From contig JAJCYL010000732.1 in assembly GCA_029262955.1 (NCBI GenBank), positions 1 to 7,051 on the forward strand: DNA of 7,051 nucleotides, given 5' to 3'. Below, piece after piece: positions 1 through 5,792 of this stretch (position 1 is its first letter; every line of letters starts with the position of its first letter). The notes under the pieces were generated by a model. It was not told the origin of the DNA. It was given only the letters and a program-made list of their open reading frames with translations, and searched no databases. This DNA is from Cytophagales bacterium (GTDB taxonomy: Bacteria; Bacteroidota; Bacteroidia; Cytophagales; Cyclobacteriaceae). The position numbers were made by a program, and so were the translations under genes.

Positions 1-942
1 TTCGATGACACCTCCATAAGTTCTTTTAATGAACTCCTCGCCAACGGGCCTCTTCAATATGCCATTTCGATGGTCATTTTGGCGATAAGCATCTATGTGA
101 TCTACCTCGGCCTTAACAAGGGGATTGAAAACACCAGTAAATACATTGTCCCATTTTTCCTGGTCCTGATGCTATATCTTATCGGACATGCGCTTTTTTT
201 CGGTAATGCGCTGGAGCACCTGGCAACTTTCTTAAAACCAGATTTTTCAAAACTGACACCGGAGGTAGTTTTTGCTGCTATGGGTCAAGCCTTCTTCTCT
301 CTTGGGCTTGGCGGTACCTTTTTATTAATCTATGGCAGTTACATGAAAAGCGACCAAAATATTGTGAAAGGGGCAATACTAACAGGATTGGGAGATGTTG
401 GAGCCGCCATACTTGCCGGTGTATTTATTGTACCAGCCATTCTAGCCTTTAATTTAGATTTAGCATCGGGACCTGGGTTACTGTTTAACACATTACCACA
501 ACTGTTTGCACATATGCCATTTGGAAGAATTGTTGGTTCTTTATTCCTAATCGGCCTAATCCTCGTGGCATTTCTATCTAACATAGCTGCTTTGGAAGTC
601 GTTGCCGGTGGATTGGGAGACAGTAGTTTATTTAAATTCACCAGAAATCAAATTATTATAGGATTAGGAATAGCAGAAGTGGTAATCATCCTGCCCAGTG
701 CCTTATACCCTCAGTTAATTGGCACGCTGGATTTAATTTTTGGGTCAGGAATGCAAACAATAGGCAGTGGCCTCTCCGTATTGGCAATTTGCTGGGGCAT
801 TGGCAGAATTAAAACACTCAAAGAGATTTTGCCTGGAGAAATGGGTAAAAAATGGGGAACTTTCCTGTTTATTTGGTTAAAATGGGTCATTCCATCAGCG
901 CTGCTACTTACCTTATTATTGTATATCGTCGACAGTCTTTAG
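1..942 (+). CDS. Sodium-dependent transporter, neurotransmitter:sodium symporter (SNF/NSS) family, 3' part
   Basis: The reading frame is open from base 1, so the true start lies outside the window; 313 residues are visible. Members of this inner-membrane family import amino acids or related solutes with sodium. The visible part resembles LeuT-type transporters from about TM4 to TM11. It has the GLNKGIENTSKYIVPFF segment (TM4-TM5), MGQAFFSLGLGG (the broken TM6 helix), DQNIVKGA leading into TM7 with an LAG turn, SGPGLLFNTLPQLF in the extracellular loop, and about three more hydrophobic helices. It ends after an 11-TM layout, usual for bacterial members. By eye, the TM8 stretch AFLSNIAALE aligns with ALTSAISLLE of typical bacterial members and puts Leu where the second sodium site usually has Thr; this is tentative. 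The substrate cannot be told. Family assignment is confident. Confidence 0.93.
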   Translation, partial: FDDTSISSFNELLANGPLQYAISMVILAISIYVIYLGLNKGIENTSKYIVPFFLVLMLYLIGHALFFGNALEHLATFLKPDFSKLTPEVVFAAMGQAFFSLGLGGTFLLIYGSYMKSDQNIVKGAILTGLGDVGAAILAGVFIVPAILAFNLDLASGPGLLFNTLPQLFAHMPFGRIVGSLFLIGLILVAFLSNIAALEVVAGGLGDSSLFKFTRNQIIIGLGIAEVVIILPSALYPQLIGTLDLIFGSGMQTIGSGLSVLAICWGIGRIKTLKEILPGEMGKKWGTFLFIWLKWVIPSALLLTLLLYIVDSL

Positions 943-955
943 AATTCGACGATAT
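923..955. repeat. Perfect 10-bp inverted repeat spanning the transporter stop codon
   Basis: ATATCGTCGA (923-932) is the exact reverse complement of TCGACGATAT (946-955), with a 13-base loop that holds the TAG stop codon. In RNA this makes a stable hairpin at the 3' end of the transporter message. The bases right after the stem (TATCCCTGAC) do not form a T-run, so it is not a classic intrinsic terminator. It could slow RNA decay or be a weak terminator helped by the T-rich stretch near 966-972. A competing pairing exists between CGACAGT (930-936) and ACTGTCG (983-989). Confidence 0.55.
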
Positions 956-1026
956 TATCCCTGACATTTTTATTCTATGGAAACTGTCGTTTAGGATTAA
1001 AAATAAGTTAACCACTGTTTCAACCG

Positions 1027-1056
1027 TTTTCACTAAATAAAATTATTTTAAGTTTG
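1027..1056 (+). promoter_or_regulatory. Probable Bacteroidota-type promoter of the DUF2911 gene
   Basis: TAAGTTTG at 1049-1056 matches the Bacteroidota primary-sigma -7 consensus TAnnTTTG. A T-rich element at 1027-1030 lies about 18 bases upstream, where the weaker -33 TTTG-like element is expected, but it lacks the G. Transcription would start near 1062, giving a leader of roughly 20 bases. The leader is A-rich (ATAAATAAACA before the ATG) with no Shine-Dalgarno sequence, as is usual in this phylum. The call rests on the box match and position only. Confidence 0.45.
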
Positions 1057-1083
1057 TAGGCTAAACCAAATTATAAATAAACA

Positions 1084-1947
1084 ATGAAACAGGTAGGAAA
1101 CTTGATTTTAACCTTAGTAGCAATCCTGGCCGTTAGCCAGTTATCCGCACAAAATGTACGGACACCGGCTCCTAGCCCAACTTCAAAAACTGAACAAGCT
1201 GTTGGAGTGAACAATTTCACCCTTGAATATTCTCGACCAGGTGTAAAAGGTCGTGAGTTATTTGTGGATGTGGAGAAATGGGGGCAGAGATGGAGAACTG
1301 GAGCCAATGCCGGAACTTTCATTGAATTCGATACCGATGCATCTTTTGAAGGTCAAAAAGTGCCTGCTGGACGATATATGGTATTTTCAATTCCTGGAAA
1401 AGAGGAATGGACATGGTCTTTATATAGTGATATGTCAATCGGTGGAAATGTAGGTGCTTATGATGAGAAAAATGAGGTCGCTAAGTGGACTTCAAAAACT
1501 GAGACATGGGACATAAATGTTGAGCGCTTAACATTCATATTCTCTGACATGACGGACAATGCAACTAACATTGGCATGTTCTGGGGTAAGTATTATACGC
1601 GATTCAATGTTACCGTTGATACTGAAGGTCAGGTAATGGCACAAATTGACGATGTCATGAAGAATCCAATGGCACAGGTAGGTGGATTGTATGCACAGTC
1701 GGCTACCTATTACCTCGAAAACAACAAAGATCTGTCAAAAGCATTGGAGTGGATGACGAAAGCAGTAGAGATTAACCCTAATGCTTTCTGGAATATCCAT
1801 GCTAAAGCTCAAATTCAGGCCAAGATGGGAGACAAAAAAGGTGCTATTGCAACTGCAAAGGAATCTTTAGCCAAAGCGAAAGCTAACGAAGGTGGTGACT
1901 TTGGTTACACTAAGCGCAATGAGGACTTGATTGCCTCTCTAAAGTAA
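1084..1947 (+). CDS. Secreted DUF2911 protein with C-terminal TPR-like repeats
   Basis: The 287-residue protein begins with a Sec signal peptide (hydrophobic core about 7-20, likely cleavage after LSA at residue 22, mature N-terminus Gln), so it is probably periplasmic. Residues about 30-175 carry DUF2911 hallmarks: SPTSKTEQAVG (31-41), EYSRPGVKGR (48-57), WRTGANA (70-76), then VPAGRYMVFSIPGKEEW (93-109), a stretch with beta-strand character. Residues about 195-280 are helical and TPR-like (ALEWMTKAVEINPNAFWNI, then MGDKKGAIATAKESL), ending in the short tail common in this family. DUF2911 has no established biochemical function; the TPR part suggests protein binding. The gene has its own promoter and a terminator right after its stop, so it is probably monocistronic. 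The ATG is well placed for the signal peptide. Confidence 0.92.
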   Translation: MKQVGNLILTLVAILAVSQLSAQNVRTPAPSPTSKTEQAVGVNNFTLEYSRPGVKGRELFVDVEKWGQRWRTGANAGTFIEFDTDASFEGQKVPAGRYMVFSIPGKEEWTWSLYSDMSIGGNVGAYDEKNEVAKWTSKTETWDINVERLTFIFSDMTDNATNIGMFWGKYYTRFNVTVDTEGQVMAQIDDVMKNPMAQVGGLYAQSATYYLENNKDLSKALEWMTKAVEINPNAFWNIHAKAQIQAKMGDKKGAIATAKESLAKAKANEGGDFGYTKRNEDLIASLK

Positions 1948-1957
1948 TTTATTTAAA

Positions 1958-1999
1958 AATTGGAAGTGGAGATCAATAGCTCTTCACTTCTAATTTTTT
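1958..1999. terminator. Strong intrinsic terminator, probably bidirectional
   Basis: The arms 1958-1971 (AATTGGAAGTGGAG) and 1982-1995 (CTTCACTTCTAATT) pair along 14 bases with two G-U wobbles; A1972-T1981 can add a fifteenth pair, leaving an 8-base loop. On the plus strand the stem runs into TTTTTT (1994-1999), ten bases after the DUF2911 stop codon. On the minus strand the same stem runs into AATTTTTAAA, so it can also end minus-strand transcripts coming from the sigma-factor operon. The stop codon of the minus-strand remnant (1973-1975) falls inside the loop, a tight convergent arrangement. Confidence 0.85.
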
Positions 2000-2318
2000 A
2001 CCCTTTTTTTCTTCTAATCCTGCTAAGATATTCTTGGCACTTTCCTTTCTACTTTCATTAGCTGCTTTTTCAATAGCTAATTCGCGTACTTTATAGTTTT
2101 CTTCTCATCCCCCATTGAATCATAGAGTTGTAGTGAGCGATCCAATCGCCGGACTCTTCAATATTTCTTTGATAAACTGCAACTGCCTTTTCAGCTTGAT
2201 CGAGGTCTTTCCAAAGTTGCCAACCAAGTGAATTACGTAGGCCAACTGAAGCTAAATCCAATGCTTCATTCGGCATTTCATCACATTTCTGACAGTTAAT
2301 TAACTTTTGGCAATCCAA
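1973..2318 (-). pseudogene. Frameshifted, 5'-truncated TPR-like protein remnant
   Basis: From 2318 down to 2091 one frame reads a TPR-like helical stretch (SLGWQLWKDLDQAEKAVAVY, then NIEESGDWIAHYNSMIQWG) and stops soon after. In another frame, from about 2088 down to a TGA at 1973-1975, the sequence continues as ELAIEKAANESRKESAKNIL and ends in a Lys-rich tail. The middle frame reads DEKKTIKYA across the join, giving a plausible WGDEKKTIKYAELAIEKA repeat if one base is missing in the G-run near 2107-2111 and another near 2089. A single-base change in the A-run near 2096-2100 would also join the outer frames, with a poorer TPR fit. There is no ATG start: an in-frame TAG (2322-2324) precedes a TTG. 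It is thus probably the decayed C-terminal part of a larger TPR protein, perhaps a second DUF2911-like one; that link is inference. Sequencing error remains possible. Confidence 0.55.
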
Positions 2319-2330
2319 ACTCTAATTAAT

Positions 2331-3389
2331 TTAATGGGTGAAGTCCAACCTTAAATCACCATAGCCGGAATCCACAGATATTTTAGAACTACCTCCCTTA
2401 CCAAACTTGCCCTTATACTCACTCCTCTGATTATCTTTTACGACGTAATTCAGGTCAAGTCCTTCACCACGGTTATTTAAATCAGAATACCTGAATACTC
2501 CGTCAAAATCTCCACCAGCTCCCTCTTCAATAGATAAGGTCATTGTAGTAAATCTCGCATCAATCTTAACCAGATCAAACCCTTTCCTTATTTTGTCAAT
2601 ACTAAACCCACCGACATACTCCAAATCCAATTCAACCCTTTTTATTACTTCCCTTATTTCCAGGTCTGTGAATCCGGCAGATCCATCAACTGAATTTAAA
2701 ACACCAAGGTCTACACTACCATATTTACTTCGTAGTTTGAGGTCGTTAAGTTCATCAATTCTGATGTCCGAAAACTGTTGGTCAAGATCAACATTCCTGG
2801 CTTTGTTGACCTTGAAATCAGAATATTTGATTACTAATTCAGTATTGGCCAATTCCTCAATACTCGCTCCGCCAAAGCCAACTTCAATGTCAGAATCTCC
2901 GGTTAGTTTGCCACCCTTCATATTTCCATATTTGAGATCAACCCTCAAATCTCCAGAAAGGTCGCCTATATAAAAGTCACCAAACTTGTTACTAACCTCT
3001 AACTCTCCAGTGATAGGCATCGAAATGGTATAGTTCACACTGAAGGACTCCCCTTTCCGGCTATTCATCTTAGATCTGTAATCTGTTCTTAGAGAAATCA
3101 TTGATGAAGTTACCGAAATCTCTATTTCAACCTGATCGATAAAATCTTGTGATTTCTCTTCATTGCGCATTTCAGCCCTCACTACTACTTCTATCTGGAT
3201 TTGGCTCCGCTCCCAGGTATTGATATGTATCCTGCCGAATTGATTATCAACCCTTAATTTAGTAGATGGGCTTACCTCAAAGGTTCTATTAACTCTTCGT
3301 TCCCTTTCCTGACTCCAGCCTGCTGTGGAGATAAATATCAACACAATCAAACAGGAAAACGTTGAATTATATTTGAATATTTTCATCAT
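2331..3389 (-). CDS. Exported DUF4097-type beta-repeat protein (third gene of the sigma operon)
   Basis: The 352-residue protein has a signal peptide (hydrophobic core about 11-24, likely cleavage before Gln27 in GWSQERE). After it comes a long run of short beta-strand repeats in which Gly-Asp and Ser-Asp pairs recur: KFGDFYIGDLSGDLRVDLKYG, KYSDFKVNKA, QFSDIRIDEL, KYGSVDLGVL, RYSDLNNRGEG and GYGDLRLDF. This is the pattern of the DUF4097 (putative adhesin, YvlB-like) family, expected to fold as a beta-solenoid. The molecular role is unknown. The start (3389; a second ATG follows at 3386) overlaps the end of the preceding gene by 23 bases, implying translational coupling. In Bacteroidota such genes often sit behind an ECF sigma/anti-sigma pair, so a role in envelope sensing or as an output of the sigma factor is inferred. 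It lacks a lipobox Cys and a C-terminal sorting domain. Confidence 0.85.
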   Translation of the reverse strand: MMKIFKYNSTFSCLIVLIFISTAGWSQERERRVNRTFEVSPSTKLRVDNQFGRIHINTWERSQIQIEVVVRAEMRNEEKSQDFIDQVEIEISVTSSMISLRTDYRSKMNSRKGESFSVNYTISMPITGELEVSNKFGDFYIGDLSGDLRVDLKYGNMKGGKLTGDSDIEVGFGGASIEELANTELVIKYSDFKVNKARNVDLDQQFSDIRIDELNDLKLRSKYGSVDLGVLNSVDGSAGFTDLEIREVIKRVELDLEYVGGFSIDKIRKGFDLVKIDARFTTMTLSIEEGAGGDFDGVFRYSDLNNRGEGLDLNYVVKDNQRSEYKGKFGKGGSSKISVDSGYGDLRLDFTH

Positions 3390-3909
3390 TCCTTTGTTGC
3401 TTAATTCTTTCCAAAATCATTAACTGCTGATTGATTATCTCCATTCTGATTCTTAAGTTTTGTATGAGTGCATCAGCTATCCTTTCGTTACTTCCGCTAT
3501 CCCGAAAGTCAGATTTCAAAGTATTGTACAAACTATCAAGATTATTCAGGTCTACCATGAATTGCTGACTGATCAATTCGTCCTGCGCATAATCCGAGAG
3601 TTTGGATTGCATTTCATCTATCTGATTGAGATAAAATCGTTCGGCATTATCAAATTCTTCCATAAATGAGCCGTCTCCTTCGTCGGCAACAATTATCGCT
3701 TCTGGCTGTTGTGCCCTGTCAATTAATAAAACTGAAGTAGTTAACAAAAGAAAAACAGCGGCAGCTCTCCAAAGCCACCCTCCTATTGAAATTGTACTGA
3801 CTTCCTTTTTTGAAATAGAATTCTCAATCTTATCCCAAACCTTCTTGCGAGGCTCTTCAGAATCAAATTCGTCCCGATGTTGTTTTATATATTTTTTCAG
3901 GTTATCCAT
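3367..3909 (-). CDS. Probable single-pass membrane anti-sigma factor
   Basis: The 180-residue protein has a short charged cytoplasmic part (1-44; MDNLKKYIKQHRDEF at the start, EEPRKKVWDKIE at 18-29), one membrane helix at about 45-63 (WLWRAAAVFLLLTTSVLLID), and an acidic, helical, probably coiled-coil outer part (about 80-175; SFMEEFDNAERFYLNQIDEM, then MEIINQQLMILERIKQQ). No zinc-binding HxxxCxxC motif is present, so it is not a ZAS-type anti-sigma factor. The role is inferred from position: its start overlaps the sigma-factor stop by 8 bases, its end overlaps the DUF4097 gene, and the topology is that of Bacteroidota anti-sigma proteins that hold an ECF sigma factor at the membrane. The outer coiled coil may sense the signal or bind the DUF4097 protein. 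Confidence 0.78.
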   Translation of the reverse strand: MDNLKKYIKQHRDEFDSEEPRKKVWDKIENSISKKEVSTISIGGWLWRAAAVFLLLTTSVLLIDRAQQPEAIIVADEGDGSFMEEFDNAERFYLNQIDEMQSKLSDYAQDELISQQFMVDLNNLDSLYNTLKSDFRDSGSNERIADALIQNLRIRMEIINQQLMILERIKQQRNDENIQI

Positions 3910-4462
3910 AGTTCACCTTATTTTCTAAAATGGTTCTCAATTTTTTCTTAGCCCGCAGGTACTGAGATTTTGAGGTCGACTCTGAAATCCCCATTACTTC
4001 AGCGATCTCCTTATGATCAAAGCCTTCAAACAAATACATCGAAAGCACTGTACGAAAGCCATCAGGGAGGTCAGCAATACCGACTTTAATTTTGTCCACC
4101 GTTAAACTTATCCCAACCTCGTCATAATCATCATTTTGATCTATCACCTCAATCTTTCCGTCTTCAATAGGTACCATAATGGCCTGCCTCCTCTTGAGGA
4201 AATTGATGCACTTATTCACCACAATTCTTTTCAGCCACGACCCAAAAGATGCTTCACCTCTATAGCTCTTGAGGTTCCCGAAAGCACTGACAAATGCATC
4301 TTGTAAAACATCCTCTGCATCATCACGGTCATTAACCATTCGAGTACACACATTGAACATCGCTTTCGAGTATAGTTTATACAGCTCGAACTGAGCGCCT
4401 GAACTACCCGCTAAGCATCGATCAATGATATCCTGGTGAAGGTTGACTGTATCCGGATTCAA
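3902..4462 (-). CDS. ECF-type RNA polymerase sigma factor
   Basis: The 186-residue protein has region 2 at about 26-92 (ELYKLYSKAMFNVCTRMVND, the DAEDVLQDAFVSAF segment at 48-61, then GSWLKRIVVNKCINFLKRR) and region 4 at about 123-180 (LPDGFRTVLSMYLFEGFDHK, helix-turn-helix EIAEVMGISESTSKSQYLRAKKKL). The acidic linker between them is typical. It would direct RNA polymerase to envelope-stress or similar promoters. The start is odd: an in-frame TAG lies two codons upstream of the TTG at 4462, and the first in-frame ATG is residue 34, already inside region 2. The N-terminal residues LHQDIIDRCLAGSSGAQFEL look like normal family sequence, so TTG (or the ATT just before it) must be the start unless there is an error. 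It is the first gene of the overlapping operon with the putative anti-sigma factor and DUF4097 genes. Confidence 0.93.
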   Translation of the reverse strand: MNPDTVNLHQDIIDRCLAGSSGAQFELYKLYSKAMFNVCTRMVNDRDDAEDVLQDAFVSAFGNLKSYRGEASFGSWLKRIVVNKCINFLKRRQAIMVPIEDGKIEVIDQNDDYDEVGISLTVDKIKVGIADLPDGFRTVLSMYLFEGFDHKEIAEVMGISESTSKSQYLRAKKKLRTILENKVNYG

Positions 4463-4641
4463 AATCTAACTTCCAAAATCAATATAAAGACCGTGGTAAA
4501 TATCGAAGGTTGCATCATTTTTCAAAAGCATTGGTTCTGATCGGTTGAAAATCAGCACTGCATCGAAGAGATTCTAATGGTTATTTAGTGATAGTAATGA
4601 ATCATTCCTATATTTAATATGATAGAATAGGTAATAAAAAA
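4463..4641. other. Intergenic region upstream of the sigma operon and of the secreted-protein remnant
   Basis: This divergent region must hold the promoter of the minus-strand sigma operon, but I find no TAnnTTTG match on that strand, which would fit transcription by the ECF factor itself or an unrecognised promoter. On the plus strand TATATTTA (4609-4616) matches seven of eight positions of TAnnTTTG without a convincing -33 element; it may be the old promoter of the remnant gene at 4642. No RNA gene is apparent. Confidence 0.35.
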
Positions 4642-4848
4642 GTGATTTATGAAGAATTTTCCTTTTTCTTCCTCTTCTTCTTATCGATTTGTCAATGCTA
4701 TTCGCAAACAATTAGCATTGACAATGTGTCCCAGGATGGTCGAAGTATTGTCATAACTTTCAGCATCCAGCAGAAAAACAGTCCTGAGGTAAAACATATT
4801 GAGCCTATATACGTATCAATTTTAAATATACGTATATTCAAGTTATGA
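4642..4848 (+). pseudogene. N-terminal remnant of a secreted Bacteroidota protein
   Basis: The frame reads a signal-peptide-like hydrophobic run (FSFFFLFFLSICQCYSQ) followed by TISIDNVSQDGRSIVITFSI, resembling the beginning of the N-terminal beta-sandwich region of secreted Bacteroidota proteins that start QTVxVxNVxxxxxxIxIxY. After about residue 45 the resemblance ends and the frame stops within the antitoxin start (TGA at 4846-4848 inside ATGA). Its only in-frame start is GTG at 4642, which would put two Glu before the signal core. An ATG at 4649 reads MKNF, a normal signal-peptide start, but is one base out of frame; the pyrimidine-rich tract at 4657-4680 is a likely place for a slipped base. 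I read it as a truncated and frameshifted gene cut by arrival of the downstream toxin-antitoxin pair. A small real exported protein is possible but less likely. Confidence 0.5.
4807..4838. promoter_or_regulatory. Two-palindrome operator of the toxin-antitoxin pair
   Basis: The 10-base word ATATACGTAT occurs twice, at 4807-4816 and 4826-4835. The second copy sits in a perfect 14-base palindrome AATATACGTATATT (4825-4838); the first holds a perfect 8-base palindrome ATACGTAT (4809-4816). Their centres are 19 bases apart and the second ends six bases before the antitoxin ATG. Ribbon-helix-helix antitoxins bind such short repeated palindromes as dimers and repress their own operon, usually together with the toxin. 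The sequence and position are seen directly; binding is inference. Confidence 0.68.
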
Positions 4849-5087
4849 AGGCTAAATTAAACCTTACAATCGATCAAGAGGTACTGCTGGAGGCTAAGAG
4901 GCATGCATATCATTCAAAGACTAGTATCTCCAAGATGGTAGAAGGTTTTCTAAGAAAAATTGCTTATCCCAACCAAAGAAAGACTGTAATAGAAATAGTC
5001 CAGGAATTACCCGAACCGAAATCTTCTGATGAGAGAGATCTTAAAAAGGCTTATATAGAAGAAAGAGCTGAGAAATATGGTGTCTAA
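4845..5087 (+). CDS. Ribbon-helix-helix antitoxin (DUF6364-like), partner of a PIN toxin
   Basis: The 80-residue protein starts with MKAKLNLTIDQEVLLEAKRH, the beta-strand and first helix of a ribbon-helix-helix DNA-binding fold, followed by the second helix (SISKMVEGFLRKI, about 27-39). This layout matches DUF6364-type antitoxins common in Bacteroidota. The charged C-terminal part (about 45-80, PEPKSSDERDLKKAYIEERA) would be the flexible tail that covers the toxin active site. The reading frame ends 11 bases inside the toxin gene, a coupled arrangement typical of VapBC-like pairs. Two palindromes directly upstream are the likely autoregulatory operator. The ATG at 4845 starts exactly at the beginning of the fold. 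Target and partner are inferred from fold and context. Confidence 0.85.
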   Translation: MKAKLNLTIDQEVLLEAKRHAYHSKTSISKMVEGFLRKIAYPNQRKTVIEIVQELPEPKSSDERDLKKAYIEERAEKYGV

Positions 5088-5499
5088 GATTTTTTTAGAC
5101 GCCAATGTTATTTTGGACTTTTCGCTTAAAAGAGATAATTATCATTCAGCATTATCAATTATTGACAAGATTGTCAATGGCCCAATCCAAGGATTTATAA
5201 CCCCTTCAATACTCCAAATTTCAGGTTACTGGATTTCAAAGCAATACGGTGTGGTTACAGCAAAACAAATCCTGACTTCACTATGCGAAGACGTACAAGT
5301 AGTTGATTGCCCTCACAATGTGGCTACCCAGGCATTAAAATCGAATTTCACAGATATCGAAGATGCCATTCAATATTATACTGCCCTCGAACATAAACTT
5401 GAGGCCTTTGTTTCTCGAGACAAGCAACTCCTAAAATTTTCAATGCCGATTCTGCCCGTTTACAACCCGGAAGAATTTTTAGCACTAATGACTTCTTAG
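5077..5499 (+). CDS. PIN-domain ribonuclease toxin (VapC-like)
   Basis: The 140-residue protein is a complete PIN domain, the metal-dependent RNase fold used by VapC toxins, which usually cut tRNA or rRNA. It shows the first acidic motif KIFLDANVILDF (Asp8), the helical middle with TPSILQISGYW, the motif TDIEDAIQYYTA (Asp93, Glu95, Asp96), and FVSRDKQLLKF (Asp115), ending PVYNPEEFL as in many Bacteroidota PIN toxins. The second acidic position, usually Glu at the end of the TS-x-x-x-E segment, appears to be Gln47; a subgroup of Bacteroidota PIN proteins lacks an acid there, so this does not prove inactivity. Its ATG overlaps the antitoxin stop by 11 bases. No terminator follows directly; the REP-like repeats begin about 45 to 60 bases downstream. 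Confidence 0.88.
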   Translation: MVSKIFLDANVILDFSLKRDNYHSALSIIDKIVNGPIQGFITPSILQISGYWISKQYGVVTAKQILTSLCEDVQVVDCPHNVATQALKSNFTDIEDAIQYYTALEHKLEAFVSRDKQLLKFSMPILPVYNPEEFLALMTS

Positions 5500-5560
5500 T
5501 TGATAATACTTCACGGACAATACACACTCACACTCACACCGATGTACCGAGTTTGCAATT

Positions 5561-5675
5561 AGCTGTGCCGGATTTGCAATCCGGTACTCCCACAATACTT
5601 GATTTTTGTTTTGCACATCTAATGGCAGTAACCGACTAAAAGATTTTTAACCACTTCTTTTTTTATTCATTAACT
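5561..5675. repeat. Direct repeat copy 1 (115 bases) with REP-like hairpin at its head
   Basis: It begins AGCTGTGCCGGATTTGCAAT and ends TTATTCATTAACT. It differs from copy 2 by one extra T (GGTACTCCCAC against GGTACCCCAC) and by lacking one G before the T7 run near its end. Bases 5565-5587 form a hairpin: GTGCCGGATT pairs with AATCCGGTAC over 10 bases (one G-U) around a TGC loop. A CCGG-core hairpin with a short loop is typical of REP elements, which in many bacteria are moved by RAYT (TnpA-REP) transposases; no such gene is in the window. GTACCG at 5544-5549 is the reverse complement of CGGTAC at 5582-5587, suggesting a degenerate inverted partner. Confidence 0.85.
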
Positions 5676-5677
5676 CC

Positions 5678-5792
5678 AGCTGTGCCGGATTTGCAATCCG
5701 GTACCCCACAATACTTGATTTTTGTTTTGCACATCTAATGGCAGTAACCGACTAAAAGATTTTTAACCACTTCGTTTTTTTATTCATTAACT
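5678..5792. repeat. Direct repeat copy 2 (115 bases) with REP-like hairpin, forms the amylase leader
   Basis: This is the second, nearly identical copy at a period of 117 bases. Its hairpin is at 5682-5704 (GTGCCGGATT / AATCCGGTAC, TGC loop). The hairpin-free 3' part includes a small TAAAA-GAT-TTTTA foldback and a T7 run. It ends 17 bases before the amylase ATG, so any transcript entering the amylase from upstream, or starting early in the repeat, carries it as leader. The near-identity of the two copies points to a recent duplication. Confidence 0.85.

Noticed and set aside
339..641. Minus-strand open frame inside the transporter gene
   Set aside because: It lies antisense to a clear membrane-protein gene and its product has no recognisable pattern; it is a frame shadow.
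2593..2973. 126-residue plus-strand open frame
   Set aside because: It is antisense to the DUF4097 gene; its Ser/Pro-rich product mirrors the repeated Gly-Asp codons of the real gene.
4845..4848. ATGA overlap as translational coupling between the upstream short frame and the antitoxin
   Set aside because: The upstream frame looks like a gene remnant with an improbable GTG start, and the operator lies within it, so the overlap is probably accidental.
5521..5540. AC-rich run as a tandem repeat of interest
   Set aside because: It is too short and irregular to be more than low-complexity sequence.
5561..5792. Two direct repeats as a CRISPR array
   Set aside because: The repeats are 115 bases long, almost contiguous (two bases between), and there are no spacers or cas genes.
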